Assembly (NCBI GenBank): GCA_963838845.1
Contig: CAWISR010000002.1
Coordinates: 620,001-684,000, forward strand
Length of the DNA: 64,000 bases
Origin: CAVRXQ01 sp963838845
Lineage (GTDB): Bacteria; Actinomycetota; Acidimicrobiia; Acidimicrobiales; Bog-793
Direction of reading: 5' to 3'
The notes under the pieces were generated by a model. It searched no databases, was not told the DNA's origin, and saw nothing but the letters and a program-made list of their open reading frames with translations. Positions 47,258 through 57,900 of the stretch are shown one piece after another; position 1 is the stretch's first letter, and every line of letters starts with the position of its first letter. The position numbers and the translations under genes were made by a program.

Positions 47258-47660
47258 CGCCTGGAGGGTAATTCACGTATTTGCACCAATGTTTCGACCG
47301 TTCTGCCTGGAACTGGCCGTGACGAGTACAAGTTCGAATGGAGCCTCAACCCTAGACCGGCCGATCCAGCCTCCTGCCGCACCGCATTGAGAAATTCGCG
47401 TCTCACTGTCCCAGCGATCCGTGACAGCCTCTTTGTCGATCGTGGGCGAGCGTTATGTGGCACCCACTTCACACTCTCCCCCGAAGCGTTCGCCCTCAAT
47501 TCATTGGCTCAATCCCGACGGCAAGACGTCGATTTATGCAGTGAGCGCACCAGCTCAGTCGAAGCCCTTGACGACACCCGGCCCGAACTCTGTTCTACAT
47601 CGACCGTTTTGGCGACCGTCCCGAATGTTGCCAAGATGGCTTGATCGGCGACGGGTGCCA
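47258..47660. other. intergenic region, nothing recognised
   Basis: 403 bases between two genes that converge on it. No gene or clear repeat found. Confidence 0.3.
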
Positions 47661-48899
47661 TCAATTCAAAGCGGGGAGCCTCGAGGCGGTCCAGGCGTGG
47701 CCGTTCCACGATTCGACAAGGGTGTCGGCTGAGGTATCCGAATGCTGACCGACCGCCTTGCATGAGCTGGACGAGGCGCAGGACACGGCGTAGAGAAAGC
47801 CGACCGGAGGGCTCGGTACCGGCGTGATCGACCAGCTCGAGCCGACGTACGACTCGACGAGGGCGAAGTCGAGAGCCGCACGGCCGCGGTAGTAACCGAC
47901 GGCTTGACACGAACGGGTCGAACTGCAGGACACGCCTTCGAGGTAGGCGACCTCGGGGCTCGGGCTCGTCGTCACCGCCCAAGTGGCGCCGTTGAACAAC
48001 TCGACCAATGTTCGCGGGAGGATGCTGGCGCCGCTGCCCGTGCCGGCGCTGTAATACCCGACCGCCGTGCACCTGTCCGGCTCGGGACATGACACACCGT
48101 CGAGGCCGCCGTAGCTCGCCGGTGTCGGTGTCGACTGAACGGACCACGACCTGCCGCCCCAGCGTTCGGCGAGGGTGGCGCTGCCGTCGTTGCCGACGGC
48201 TTCGCACGAGGTCGGCGACGCGCAGGCGACTCCGTTCAAGGAGCTAAGAGCGGGGCCAAGCACCGGCGTTGGGGTGAGCGACCAAGAGGCACCGGCGAAC
48301 GTCTCGACGAGGGTCCCTCCATCACTTTCGCCAACGGCCGTGCACCACCGCGCCGACGGGCAGGTAACAGAGGCGAAGCTGCCGGCCTGCGCTCCAAGTC
48401 TCGGGCCCGACGCGACCGTCCAGCGATGTCCGTTCCACGACTCGATGAGCGGCTGAGCGACGACACTGTCTGTAAAGGAGTAGCCGACCGCCACACACCA
48501 TTTCTTCGAGACGCACGACACGCCGTCGAGCCCGCTGTTCACTCCTCGGTACGGGCTGTGCACGGTCGTCCAGCGAGTCCCGCTAAAGGACTCGATCAAC
48601 GTGTCGTCACCGGAATAGCCGACTGCCGTGCACCATCCGTCGCGGAGGCAGGACACGGCATTTAGCGTGCTCTGGACGCCCGGTTGGATCATCGTGGAAA
48701 TCGCGCCGCCAGATGCCCGCGAGCCGAGGGGAGCGAAGGTTGATCCGACCAGGACGACGCAGGTCCAAAACGTGCGCCCCCAGCCCGGTCGAGTGAACCG
48801 GGCGGGCGCCCGATCGCGCCGAATTCGCATCCCTGGTCGCATGGTCAGAGGCGCGGCAATCCGGGGCAGCAACGTCAGGCGACGAGGAAGGGTCATCAC
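47661..48899 (-). CDS. secreted seven-repeat cysteine-paired protein
   Basis: The 412-residue protein has a basic N-terminus and a signal core TFWTCVVLVGSTFAPLGSRA. Seven repeats follow, each with a first cysteine in a VSC or TC segment, a second cysteine just before AVG (CTAVGYSG, CVAVGYSF, CTAVGESD, CEAVGNDG, CTAVGYYS, CQAVGYYR, CKAVGQHS) and an ESWNG.W element (for example LIESWNGHRW). The cysteine pair per repeat probably forms a disulfide, and seven repeats suggest one closed beta-propeller. Function unknown; ATG 48899 or a later Met could be the start. Confidence 0.75.
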   Translation of the reverse strand: MMTLPRRLTLLPRIAAPLTMRPGMRIRRDRAPARFTRPGWGRTFWTCVVLVGSTFAPLGSRASGGAISTMIQPGVQSTLNAVSCLRDGWCTAVGYSGDDTLIESFSGTRWTTVHSPYRGVNSGLDGVSCVSKKWCVAVGYSFTDSVVAQPLIESWNGHRWTVASGPRLGAQAGSFASVTCPSARWCTAVGESDGGTLVETFAGASWSLTPTPVLGPALSSLNGVACASPTSCEAVGNDGSATLAERWGGRSWSVQSTPTPASYGGLDGVSCPEPDRCTAVGYYSAGTGSGASILPRTLVELFNGATWAVTTSPSPEVAYLEGVSCSSTRSCQAVGYYRGRAALDFALVESYVGSSWSITPVPSPPVGFLYAVSCASSSSCKAVGQHSDTSADTLVESWNGHAWTASRLPALN

Positions 48900-49469
48900 G
48901 TCGATCGCCCAGCGCGCACCGGCGATCTCCAGTTCGGCGTCGCTCTTCGGTCGGTCATCTCCCCGAGGGCCCGGGCGAACGCTACGCCTCGATGAAGGCC
49001 CGCGAATGGCGTTTGTTCAGCAGGCTCCTAGTGGGGCCGTTCCCTCGTCGAGGACAATCGCTGACACCGTCACCGACCCGGCGGTATGGGATACCCCTTG
49101 CTCCACACCGCCTGAACATTTGGGGACGTCTGACGCGGTCGCAGCTTTACCCAACTACCCGGATGATCGGGCGATTCGCGGTCACAGCTCTAGTGGCTAT
49201 TCCATTCAACGGGAACGCCTTGCCTGGTACTCTCTCGTTAACTTAGGTGCGCCGGGAAGCCTGGTCGGCAGAAGAGGTCCGACCAGTGACGGCGGTACGT
49301 ACCAGCTGCGCGCATTGCGCCTTTTCCCCCGCGACGCGTCTAAGGGATTTCGTTCGTACCCCTGTGGTGGACGCTGACGACTGTCGCGGTAGGACTACCG
49401 GGGGCTCGCGATGCATCCTCTCGCCACCGACCTGCCGATGGCTCTAAGACATCGCCGGGCTCTTGGGTC
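48900..49469. other. intergenic region, short motif only
   Basis: 570 bases with no recognised gene. The motif GACCCGGCGGTATGGG lies at 49075-49090. Confidence 0.3.
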
Positions 49470-49676
49470 GTGAACACCAATACCGCGATCGTTGTGGGCG
49501 CGACGCTCGCTTTTGTCGCCATCGTGATGGTCGGGGCAATCAGGATGATGGACTGGTGGGCGCGTCGGAACGAAGTCGCGCCCGACGAGGTGGGTTGCCG
49601 TGCGAATTCGCTGGGCCGTGCCGAAGAGTCGGCGTCTGAGGTTCCTGATCTGACCGAGCCCGATGACCGATCCTGA
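49470..49676 (+). CDS. small single-pass membrane protein
   Basis: The 68-residue product starts with GTG (MNTNTAIVVGATLAFVAIV) and has one membrane helix, residues 6-27, followed by a charged tail MMDWWARRNEVAPDEVG. It overlaps the DUF2254 gene by 14 bases and is probably co-translated with it, so it may be a subunit or accessory of that protein. No family is recognised. Confidence 0.5.
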   Translation: MNTNTAIVVGATLAFVAIVMVGAIRMMDWWARRNEVAPDEVGCRANSLGRAEESASEVPDLTEPDDRS

Positions 49677-51072
49677 GCGCTCGACCGCGATGTCCCCCGG
49701 GGCACGCGGGCGAAGCGGACGGCAGCGGCTACCGAGCTGGCGGTGGGAAGCACTTCGCACCACCTTCTGGCTTGTACCAACCGTTCTCGTGCTGGTCGCC
49801 GGTCTCCTTTTCCTTCTCAGTCTCGAGATTGATTGGGCCGTCTACCACAAGCACCTGAGCCTCCCGTTTTGGATCGTCACGGGCAGTGCGGATGCGGGTC
49901 GCGAGATACTTGTCGCGATCGCGGCGGCTGTTATCACCGTTGTTGGCGTGGTGTTCTCGATCACAATCGTGTCGCTCACGCTCGCCTCGCAGCAGTTCGG
50001 CCCACGGATGATGCGGAACTTCGTCCGTGACTTCGGCAATCAGGTCACCCTTGGTGTCTTCGTTTCCACATTCGTCTACTCGGTCCTGACACTCGTCGCG
50101 ATAACGAAGGACTCGCACGGGACATTCGTACCGCATCTCTCGATCACGATCTCCGAGGCGCTCCTGCTTGTAGACCTCGCGGTGCTCATCTACTTCATCC
50201 ACCACATAGCGAAGTCCATCCAACTCCCGGAGGTGATTGCCGGCATTGCCCGCGATCTTTTGCGCGCAATCGACGCCGAATTCCCAACCGTCGTTCACGA
50301 AGAGCGGCCCACGCCTGAAGGAATCGGGAAGTCACTTTCGGAGCTTCAGAGTCTGATCGAAGAGCGCGGCGCACCTGTTGCCGCAAACGTGAGCGGGTAT
50401 CTCCAATTCGTCAGCTACGCGCAGCTGGTCGATATTGCGTCTCGAACCGACTCAGTCATCCGCCTCGAGCACCGCCCGGGTCACTTTGTTGTCGCCGGCC
50501 GACCTCTGGCAACTGTGTGGCCCCGAGGTGCCGCTGGCCAGGTCGCGAGTGCTCTCGGCAAGGCACACGTGACCGGCCCACATCGGACTCTGATGCAGGA
50601 CCCCGTCTTCGCCATCGACCAGTTGGTCGAGATCGCGATTCGCGCTCTGTCACCTGCGGTCAACGACACCTTTACGGCGCTCACTTGCATCGACTGGCTT
50701 TCCGCCGGACTCAGCCGCGTCTCGACCCGAACGCTTGTAGAAGGCGTCTATCGAGACCGCGAGGGGCGCATCCGGTTGATCGAGAAGGATCCGTCCTATG
50801 CGCGGATGGTCAACCGAGCATTCGACAAGGTCCGCCAGGCAGCACGCGGCATGCCTGCAGTGATAATCCGAATGGTCGACGCACTCGCCACGATCGCTGA
50901 TGAAACCACCTCATCTGTCCAACGCGACGTCCTCCTTCGCCAGGCTGAGGCGATCAAGCGCAGCGCGGATGAGTCAGTGTCAGAACCGAGCGATCGTGAC
51001 GATATCCAAGTTCGCTACCGGCGGCTGATCTCCAAGCTCCGGCCCAGCGATGCGGAAGCCGTGTCCAGTTGA
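49663..51072 (+). CDS. DUF2254 membrane protein
   Basis: The 469-residue protein has four membrane helices in its first 190 residues (FWLVPTVLVLVAGLLFLLSL, IAAAVITVVGVVFSITIVSL, VFVSTFVYSVLTLVAI, ALLLVDLAVLIYFIHHIAKS). The segment SLTLASQQFGPRMMRNFVRD and the later ALSPAVNDTFTALTCIDWLS are characteristic of DUF2254. The soluble C-terminal half follows. Function is unknown. ATG 49663 overlaps the preceding small gene by 14 bases. Confidence 0.88.
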   Translation: MTDPERSTAMSPGARGRSGRQRLPSWRWEALRTTFWLVPTVLVLVAGLLFLLSLEIDWAVYHKHLSLPFWIVTGSADAGREILVAIAAAVITVVGVVFSITIVSLTLASQQFGPRMMRNFVRDFGNQVTLGVFVSTFVYSVLTLVAITKDSHGTFVPHLSITISEALLLVDLAVLIYFIHHIAKSIQLPEVIAGIARDLLRAIDAEFPTVVHEERPTPEGIGKSLSELQSLIEERGAPVAANVSGYLQFVSYAQLVDIASRTDSVIRLEHRPGHFVVAGRPLATVWPRGAAGQVASALGKAHVTGPHRTLMQDPVFAIDQLVEIAIRALSPAVNDTFTALTCIDWLSAGLSRVSTRTLVEGVYRDREGRIRLIEKDPSYARMVNRAFDKVRQAARGMPAVIIRMVDALATIADETTSSVQRDVLLRQAEAIKRSADESVSEPSDRDDIQVRYRRLISKLRPSDAEAVSS

Positions 51073-51601
51073 AGTGGCGAGCGGTGGGCTGAGTACCGAT
51101 CACTCCGCAACCGTCGAAAGAGGACGCGCTAACCGAGGGTTTGGCGCGTACGAGCGGCGCGTCTCTTCATGGGTGGTCAAAGACAACGAGCGACTTAGTG
51201 GAGAGCTGGTTTCGACGGATCTCTCTAATCACGCGTCCGTCGGCGCGCTCACGGGTATCCCGCACGGATTCTTGCAGGCCATAGCGAGATTGAGTCGGCT
51301 CGCTCGCTTAGCAGCACCGGAACCTCGGTGTCGCGTTTCATCCAGTTCTATTAAAACGCGGAGTTCCGATCGGCAGCGTGTCCTCGCGTCACTGACGCGG
51401 CGGTAGGGGACGCGGAAAACGTCGCTGGGCTCGCCATTCTGGGACACCCAACCCGTCGAAGCAGACGACCGTTATCAAGTGATGGGTCGCTCCGAGCTGC
51501 CAGCGACAGGCGCGAAGCAACCCTTTGAAGACGCGCTCTGTTGCCGGACGTGAGGTCGTTTGGTCCTGTCCAGAGGGCTCCGACAGTCCGATGCTCGTGG
51601 C
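51073..51601. other. intergenic region, nothing recognised
   Basis: 529 bases without a gene that could be supported by family features, codon pattern or ribosome site. Confidence 0.3.
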
Positions 51602-51946
51602 ATGAGCGCTGTGCTTGCCTATGTCGGTGCTGCGGTCATCGCACTATGGGGCGTTGCACACGTCTTGCCCACGGCACGAGTCGTGCACGGCTACAGCGAC
51701 ACCTCGGCGGACAACCGATTGGTCATCGCCCAGGAGTGGATTGCCGAGGCGCTGACGATGTGGTTCATCGCCGCCATCGTCCTCATTGCCACCGCGGCGG
51801 GCGGCTCCCACCGAACGTTGACTGATTGGCTCGACCGGGTCTCCGCCTTGATGCTCCTCGCGCGAGCACCTAGCTTCGCGGGGCATCAGTGGCTGTATGG
51901 CAACCCCTTAGGAATCAGCTTCCGACAAGTCGAAAGCGCCCGTTGA
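51602..51946 (+). pseudogene. four-helix membrane protein, 3'-truncated
   Basis: From ATG 51602 (MSAVLAYVGAAVIALWGVAH) the frame shows ADNRLVIAQEWIAEALTMWF and a helix IAAIVLIATAAG, then SALMLLA, matching a small four-helix membrane family common in actinobacteria. Normal members continue with a fourth helix and a CPxxL motif. Here the protein switches at about residue 86 to RAPSFAGHQWLYGNPLG, which is antisense to the lipoprotein gene end. It is therefore cut by the neighbour. Confidence 0.55.
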
Positions 51947-52485
51947 AAGATCGGCGAGTTCGTGTCGATGCTCTTTGGCACCGCGATGTGGACGCCGCCA
52001 CCGACGGTGAACGTCGGATCGGGAATGCTTGGGAAGCCGTGGGAGTGCATGCACGCTACAGCCTTCAAGTACTCAACCTCGTCGGCCTGGGTGATCCGCT
52101 GCTCCCCGGGCGGGAGATCTGGGGATATGAAGTTCTGAGCGGCAAAGGAAAGATATCGCTGACACGCGGTTACAGCATTCGCGTATCGCGGAGTACCGAT
52201 CCCGAGACTGGGCGACACCGTGAACCCGAACGTGTCGCCGTTCGCGGTCGGGTTCTGAAACTGAGGCTCGTCGTGCGAACGCATGCAGGAGCCGAACCGT
52301 GCGAACTGCGCATTTTCCGACATCGAAGACGGCGAACTTGTGGTGGTCGGCGGGCCAGCGTTCGCGACTCCCGGTGTGGACGACCCTCCGCAGGCGGCGA
52401 ACAGCACCCCGACGCCCACGAGCGCGAGCCAGATCGTTACGACATGCCGGATGCAGCGAGGGCTGGTGCGTCGCTCAGGCGTCAC
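51886..52485 (-). CDS. lipoprotein with duplicated CMRSH motif, paralogue 3
   Basis: The 199-residue protein has the lipobox LFAACGGSST, then the motif copies FGSCMRSHDEPQFQNP and AVACMHSHGFPSIPDP, each with a later cysteine (TACQRYL, STCRKLI). It is the most diverged of the three paralogues (14652 and 19938 in the island). It overlaps the permease gene's end by 11 bases and follows it in the same direction, so it is the last gene of the GntR-ABC operon. A role as an extracytoplasmic partner of the ABC system is possible. Confidence 0.75.
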   Translation of the reverse strand: MTPERRTSPRCIRHVVTIWLALVGVGVLFAACGGSSTPGVANAGPPTTTSSPSSMSENAQFARFGSCMRSHDEPQFQNPTANGDTFGFTVSPSLGIGTPRYANAVTACQRYLSFAAQNFISPDLPPGEQRITQADEVEYLKAVACMHSHGFPSIPDPTFTVGGGVHIAVPKSIDTNSPIFQRALSTCRKLIPKGLPYSH

Positions 52486-53221
52486 GGGTAACCACCATTC
52501 GGTAGGCCAGTGCGACGAGGGCTAAAGCCAACACAACGAATACCCCGGTCTCGATTCCCTGGAAAACCCAGAATCGATCGGCTGGCTGGTATATGAGCAA
52601 GCCGCGCCTATTGATCGAAAGCAACCAAGCGCCAGCCGGCGCATTCATGCTTACAGAAGCCGGTCTTGATAACGGGCTCATGTAATGCGGACGGACAACG
52701 ACGGCGATCACGATGCGCACGGCGGCGAACATTGCCAAGGTTGTCGCCATGGCGGGTAACACTCGTCGAATCATCGAACCCACGACGATGCCGAGCACGA
52801 CGGCAAAGACCGAATACGCCACCGGAACGATCCCTTGGATATCGAACGGACCGGGCGCTAGGCGGGAGAGACCGAGTGAAACCTTAGAGAGACTCCACCA
52901 GGTGACCACCGCGGTCACCGCTGCACCCCATGCGGCGGCGGCGAGGATCGTCCAAAACAGATTGCTGCTCAACCAGCGACGTCGCGTGACGCATTGGGTC
53001 CAGGCGAGGCCGTTCGTTCCGTCCTCGAACTCCTTGGCAAGCGTTGGCGCACCCCAGAACAGTCCGAGGAGAAGCGGCACGACGATCGTGGCAAGGTCGA
53101 TCGCCTGGATGGCGTGGGTGTCGGCTTTCGGAATGAGCAACAGCGCGGCCGTGAGAGCGATCAGGGACCCTCCGGCGATGAGCAGCTGACCTCGATGGAG
53201 GCGCCACATCAAGTAGGTCAT
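52475..53221 (-). CDS. ABC transporter permease
   Basis: The 248-residue protein has six membrane helices, for example LLIAGGSLIALTAALLLIPK, LATIVVPLLLGLFWGAPTLA, PVAYSVFAVVLGIVVGSMI and VFVVLALALVALAYRMV. LAKEFEDGTNGLAWTQCVTR is typical of ABC-2 type permeases. The ATG overlaps the ATPase gene stop by 4 bases. The export substrate is unknown. Its last 53 bases, including the lipoprotein start, are copied at 33677-33729. Confidence 0.85.
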   Translation of the reverse strand: MTYLMWRLHRGQLLIAGGSLIALTAALLLIPKADTHAIQAIDLATIVVPLLLGLFWGAPTLAKEFEDGTNGLAWTQCVTRRRWLSSNLFWTILAAAAWGAAVTAVVTWWSLSKVSLGLSRLAPGPFDIQGIVPVAYSVFAVVLGIVVGSMIRRVLPAMATTLAMFAAVRIVIAVVVRPHYMSPLSRPASVSMNAPAGAWLLSINRRGLLIYQPADRFWVFQGIETGVFVVLALALVALAYRMVVTRDA

Positions 53222-54127
53222 CGCGCACGCCCGAGCTCGACAAGCTGACCTTCCGACAGCGCTTCCTCTTGTTCCATGTAGGCCAGCACGATGTCCTCCA
53301 ATCCCACCTCGGACACCTCCCAGGACGGGTCGAGGACCGGACCGTGTGTGCGCACTAGAAGGCGCGTCTGTTTGGTCGTTTGGGTCGCCTTGACGACGGC
53401 GAGGCGGGGTTCGAGCTCGTGCAGACCCCGGCGCGGACCGACCAGGGTCCGGTGTTCGTCGAGGAGCTCACCGATGTCGCCGCACAGCTGGGTTCGCGAA
53501 GTGCTTAGGAGGATCAAGTAATCGCAGACACGCTCGAGGTCGTGGAGCAGGTGCGACGACACAACGACTGAGAGATTCTCCTCGGCGACCGCCGCGGTGA
53601 GCGACGCCAAGAACGCGCGGCGGGCCAGCGGGTCCAACGCGGCCATCGGTTCGTCGAGCAGCAGGAGCTGGGGACGCTTAGCCAAGACGAGACTCAGGCC
53701 GACTTGGGCCCGCTCGCCACCTGAGAGTGTGGCAACTGGCCGGTCCAAGGGGATCCTCAACGCGCTGAGTTCGCGCTCGGGCGGTAGCGGCATCCCAGTT
53801 GCGATTGAGGTGCCTGCCGATCTCGAAGTGGTCGTCGGCGCTGAGCCGCTTGTAGAGGGGCACATCTTGGGCGAGGTAGCCGATGCTTGCCAAAAACTCC
53901 TCGCTCTGTTCGGGTACTCGGCCGAGTACCTCGGCTTCACCTGCACTCGGGTCAGACAGACCGACGAGGAGCTTGAGCAAGGTCGTCTTGCCCGCGCCAT
54001 TCGGCCCGACCAATGCCGTCACATGACCACGCGCTACCGACACCGAGAAGTTCTGGAGTGCCCAATTGGAGCCGTAGCGCTTGCCCAATCCAGTCGTGTG
54101 GATCGCCGGTGCGTCGTGCGTGTTCAC
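53218..54127 (-). pseudogene. ABC transporter ATPase, one frameshift
   Basis: The first frame (GTG 54127, MNTHDAPAIHTTGLGKRYGS) has the P-loop ALVGPNGAGKTTLLKLL and the Q-loop GYLAQDVPLYK. The second frame holds the signature TLSGGERAQVGL, Walker B QLLLLDEPMAALDP and the H-loop VVSSHLLHDLERV. The switch lies near 53765-53790, within NRNWDAA... to ALRIPLDR. Both halves are well conserved and both junctions with neighbours (4-base overlaps) are intact, so the shift is recent or a sequencing error. Without correction no active ATPase is made. Confidence 0.85.
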
Positions 54128-54540
54128 GCTGTTCTCTCAACCCGCGAGCTGGACAGCGTTGCGCGCAGCATCGCCTCTATGGACTCGTCGTCCAGACCCT
54201 CATCCCGCGCCGACTGCACCCACCGTTCGAGCCTTCGGGCCAACCGCGCCTGGGTGTCGGGAGGCGGGCCGGAAGGACGGCGAGAGACGAACGTGCCCAC
54301 TCCTTGGCGGCCTTCCACGAGGCCTTCGTGTTCGAGCTGCCAGTAGGCCTTCATCACGGTGTTCGGGTTGATGGCCACCTCGGCCACGACCTCTTTCACC
54401 GTCGGCAGTTTGTCGCCAACTTCCAACATCCCCATCCGGATGGCTTGCTTGACCTGTTGTGCCAGCTGCAAGTACGCGGGCACTCCGGAGTTCGGGTTCA
54501 GCTGAAAGCTGATCGACTGCCCTAGTACTTCTCTACTCAT
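54124..54540 (-). CDS. GntR-family regulator, YtrA type
   Basis: The 138-residue protein has the GntR winged helix: VPAYLQLAQQVKQAIRMGML, KLPTVKEVVAEVAINPNTVM and LEHEGLVEGRQGVGTFVSRR. The short C-terminal dimerisation part (residues 85-138) fits the YtrA subfamily, which usually controls an adjacent ABC transporter. ATG 54540; its stop overlaps the ATPase start by 4 bases. It probably regulates the operon 54540 to 51886. Confidence 0.9.
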   Translation of the reverse strand: MSREVLGQSISFQLNPNSGVPAYLQLAQQVKQAIRMGMLEVGDKLPTVKEVVAEVAINPNTVMKAYWQLEHEGLVEGRQGVGTFVSRRPSGPPPDTQARLARRLERWVQSARDEGLDDESIEAMLRATLSSSRVERTA

Positions 54541-54602
54541 CTAGAGAACGCTAGAAGAGCGTGCTGCAAGAGTCAACCGCTGCGATTGGCTCGCGTGTCC
54601 CA

Positions 54603-54905
54603 TTAGCGCGCCTGCATTGGGTGGGCCGAAAGCGCCACATATCGCCGGGTGAGTGACCGACCTTCCACCCAGTCAGACGGTCCGATACCGGTGCGAACTT
54701 CGCTGAGTAGGAACCCGTGAGAGTCGTCGTTCTTCGTCGACCCGTCGGCGTACCACCCGACGCGTTCGTAGAACGTTCTCGCTCGATGATTCGAATCAAG
54801 CACCGAGAGGGTCGCATTCGAGAACCCTGCGACCCGCCAAGACTCGACAACAGAGGAGTTTCCAAGAGCCGGAGGTAGATTTTCAGCCGTGCCACGAGCA
54901 CACTG
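54603..54905 (-). pseudogene. GNAT acetyltransferase C-terminal fragment
   Basis: The frame after a TGA at 54906-54908 reads VESWRVAGFSNATLSVLDSN then HRARTFYERVGWYADGSTKN, the last strand and helix of a GNAT fold. The acetyl-CoA loop is missing upstream, where the promoter side of the ATPase/cyclase gene begins. It is a remnant cut at that boundary. Confidence 0.6.
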
Positions 54906-54992
54906 TCAGCCTCCCGTCCCAGCGCGCGACGACTTGATCCGCTCCACGGTTGGGTCGCAGGTGCAGTGCGCGCTCGAACGCTGGATTTCGCG

Positions 54993-57900
54993 ATGAACTC
55001 GTACACCGCAGTCTGTCCGATCCAGGTCGGAAGAGCTCCGGAAGTCGCGAGGCTGACCGCGTCCGCGAACCGACGGACGGCAACGCTCATCGCCGGGGAG
55101 GCTGGCGTTGGCAAGTCGCGGTTCGCTGCGGAGGCCGTGCGCCTGGCGAACGGACGCGGCCTCTCCGTGCTGGTCGGACAGTGCTCGATCGAGACCAAGG
55201 TTCCCTTTGCGCCGTTCGTGACCGCCCTACGGCGCAGAACCCGGGTGCTCGACGAGAACGATCTCATCACGCTCTTCGAGGGTTCCCCGCGCATCGCCGC
55301 CGCGCTCCTCCCCGAGACGGCGCGACTGGTCGCGCTACCCGATGAGTTGCCCGGTCAGGAGGACCTCTTCGCCGGTGTGTGGCAACTGTTCAAGCGCTTG
55401 GCCGCACCAAACGGCGGCCTCCTCCTCATCGAAGACCTCCATTGGGCAGACTCCGACTCGCTCCGCTTGCTCTTGTACCTGGCGCGCGAGCTCGCCGACC
55501 TACCGCTGTGGATCGTGGGCACGTACCGCTCGGACGAACTCCATCGCCGCCACCCGCTCACCTCCGTGCTCGGAGAACTCGCCCGCGATCGGCTTTTCGA
55601 GGAGATCCGCCTTTCGCCCCTCGGTCGCGAAGAGGTCCGCGAGATGGTGAGCGCGATCTTCGAGGACACCACCGTCGGTGACGAGTTCGTCGACGCCGTC
55701 GTCGGGCGCACCGGCGGCAATCCGTTCTTTGTCGAAGAGCTCGTCAAAGTGCTCGTCGAGCGGGGTGACATCTACCGAGAGGAAGGCGACTGGAGCCGCA
55801 AGGAACTCGCCGAGATCGAAATGCCCCTCAGCGTTCGCGACACCCTGCTTGCCCGGACACGCGATCTCGATGCATCGGCCATGGAGGTTCTCGAACTCGC
55901 CGCGCTCGCCGGCGAGGAGCTCGATGTTCCCGTGCTCGCCGAAGTGACGCGCATGGACGCCGCGAGCATCGACGATGTCGTCCAAGAGGGAATCCGGTTG
56001 CAGCTGCTCGCTGAACACCGGGATCGCGCCGAGGGCCGATACGCGTTTCGGCACGCGCTCACCCGCGAAGCATTGGGCGACGAGATAGTGGGGCCGAGTC
56101 GCCAACGCGCCCACCATCGCCTCGCCGACGCAATCGCGACGGTGCACGCCACCGACCTGGACGCAGTTGCCTCGGAGCTTGCCGACCATTATGCGGAAGC
56201 CGGCGAACGTGAGGAAGCGGTCGAGTTTGGCTTGCGTGCGGCGCGCCGTGCGGCGGCGAGTCTTGCATTCGAAGAAGCTGGGAGGCGATACGAAAGGACG
56301 CTGCGCTTCGTCACGAAGGATGGCGACGAACGGCTCGAGCTGCTCGTCGAAGCAGCGACAGCGTTGAGCGCGGCGTTCAATCGGAGGATGTCGGTCGCGT
56401 TCGCTACCGAAGCACGCAACCTTGCTCGCGAGCGGTCGGATCGGATCGCCGAGGCACGCGCAATCCGCGTACTCGACATCGACGCATGGGTGGCAGGTGA
56501 CTCGCCACGTGCGCTGTTGCTCGCGCGGGAGGCCGCCGAGCTCGTGGAAGGACGGGACGACAACGAGGAAGCACTGAACCTGGCCCGCCTTGCTCGTTTG
56601 CTTGCGTTGGCGGACCGCCAGGAGGACGCGGCTGATTTACTTCCAAAGACGATCGAGCTCGCGACCCGCGCAAGCAACTACAACGCGCTCTCCAACGCGC
56701 ACGGAACCCGGATGATGCTCTCGTTGTTCGGCACGGAGTTCGAAGACTCTTATCGCGCCGCCGTGAAAGCTGCTCGCCAAGGCGGCGATCTCGACTCTGA
56801 GATCACCTGCACCAGTAATGCCGGTTACATCGGAATGTGGTGTGGCAGGTTCGCCGACTCTCGTCAAGCGTTCGAACACGCCATCGAGCTCGCGAAGACC
56901 CATCCCGCCTACTTGGGGCGGGAGGTGTACGCAGAGGCGGGTTATGCGTGGCTCCTCGCGTTGTGCGGGGAGTTCGACAAGGCGGTGGAGCTGGCAGACC
57001 CATTCAGGCAATCCGGTGGGATCGTGACGAGCATCGTGGCCTTGACGTCACTCCACGAGGTCGCAGAACAACGTGGCGACAACGACGCTGGTGAGATCGC
57101 AGAGGAGCTCTGGTCAATCGCCGAACGCACCGGCGAATCGCAGCGCTTGGTGCCGGCCCTCGCCGCTCGGGCGCGACACGCGGTGATCTCCCAAGGGTTG
57201 GAGATCGCCGCGCCGATGTTCTGGGATGTCCTCACCCAGACGACGACGAGCCGGGGTGGTGGGAGCCACTGGTCGTTCTCGCCGGATTTCGCCTCCGCGC
57301 TCGCCGAGGCAAATCGACTCGACGAACTCGCGCGCTGGGACAAGTTGGTCAGCTCCCTCACCGATGTCGATCCCCATCCGCACAACGAGGCGGCTCTCGC
57401 CTTCGTGCGCGCCGAGCACAGCTCAGCCATCGGGGACTTGCCGTCGGCTCGCGGCAAGTTTCTCGAAGCAGCGACCGCGTACGGGGCGATGCCGTGTCCG
57501 GTCCGGCAGGTGCAATCGCTCCTCGGCCTTGCTACAACCGAGTGGCGCATGAACGAGATCGACGCGGCTCGCTCGGCCACGACAAAAGCGATCACGATCT
57601 CGAGTCGCGTCGGTGCGCGAGTCCTCTCGGAGCGGGCAACAGAAATGCTGAGCCGTTGTGATGTTCCCTCTGTCCTTGCGACGCTGCTGTTCACTGACAT
57701 CGTGAGCTCGACCGAGCAGCTCTCCAAAGTCGGTGACCAGGCCTGGCGAGACGTCCTCGATCGACACAACACCGTCATACGACGCGAGCTCGACCATTGG
57801 CACGGCCGTGAGGTGAACACGACTGGTGATGGATTCCTCGCCGCCTTCGACTCGCCGGCGCAAGCGATCCGGTGCGCGTGCACCATTCGCGACGCGCTCG

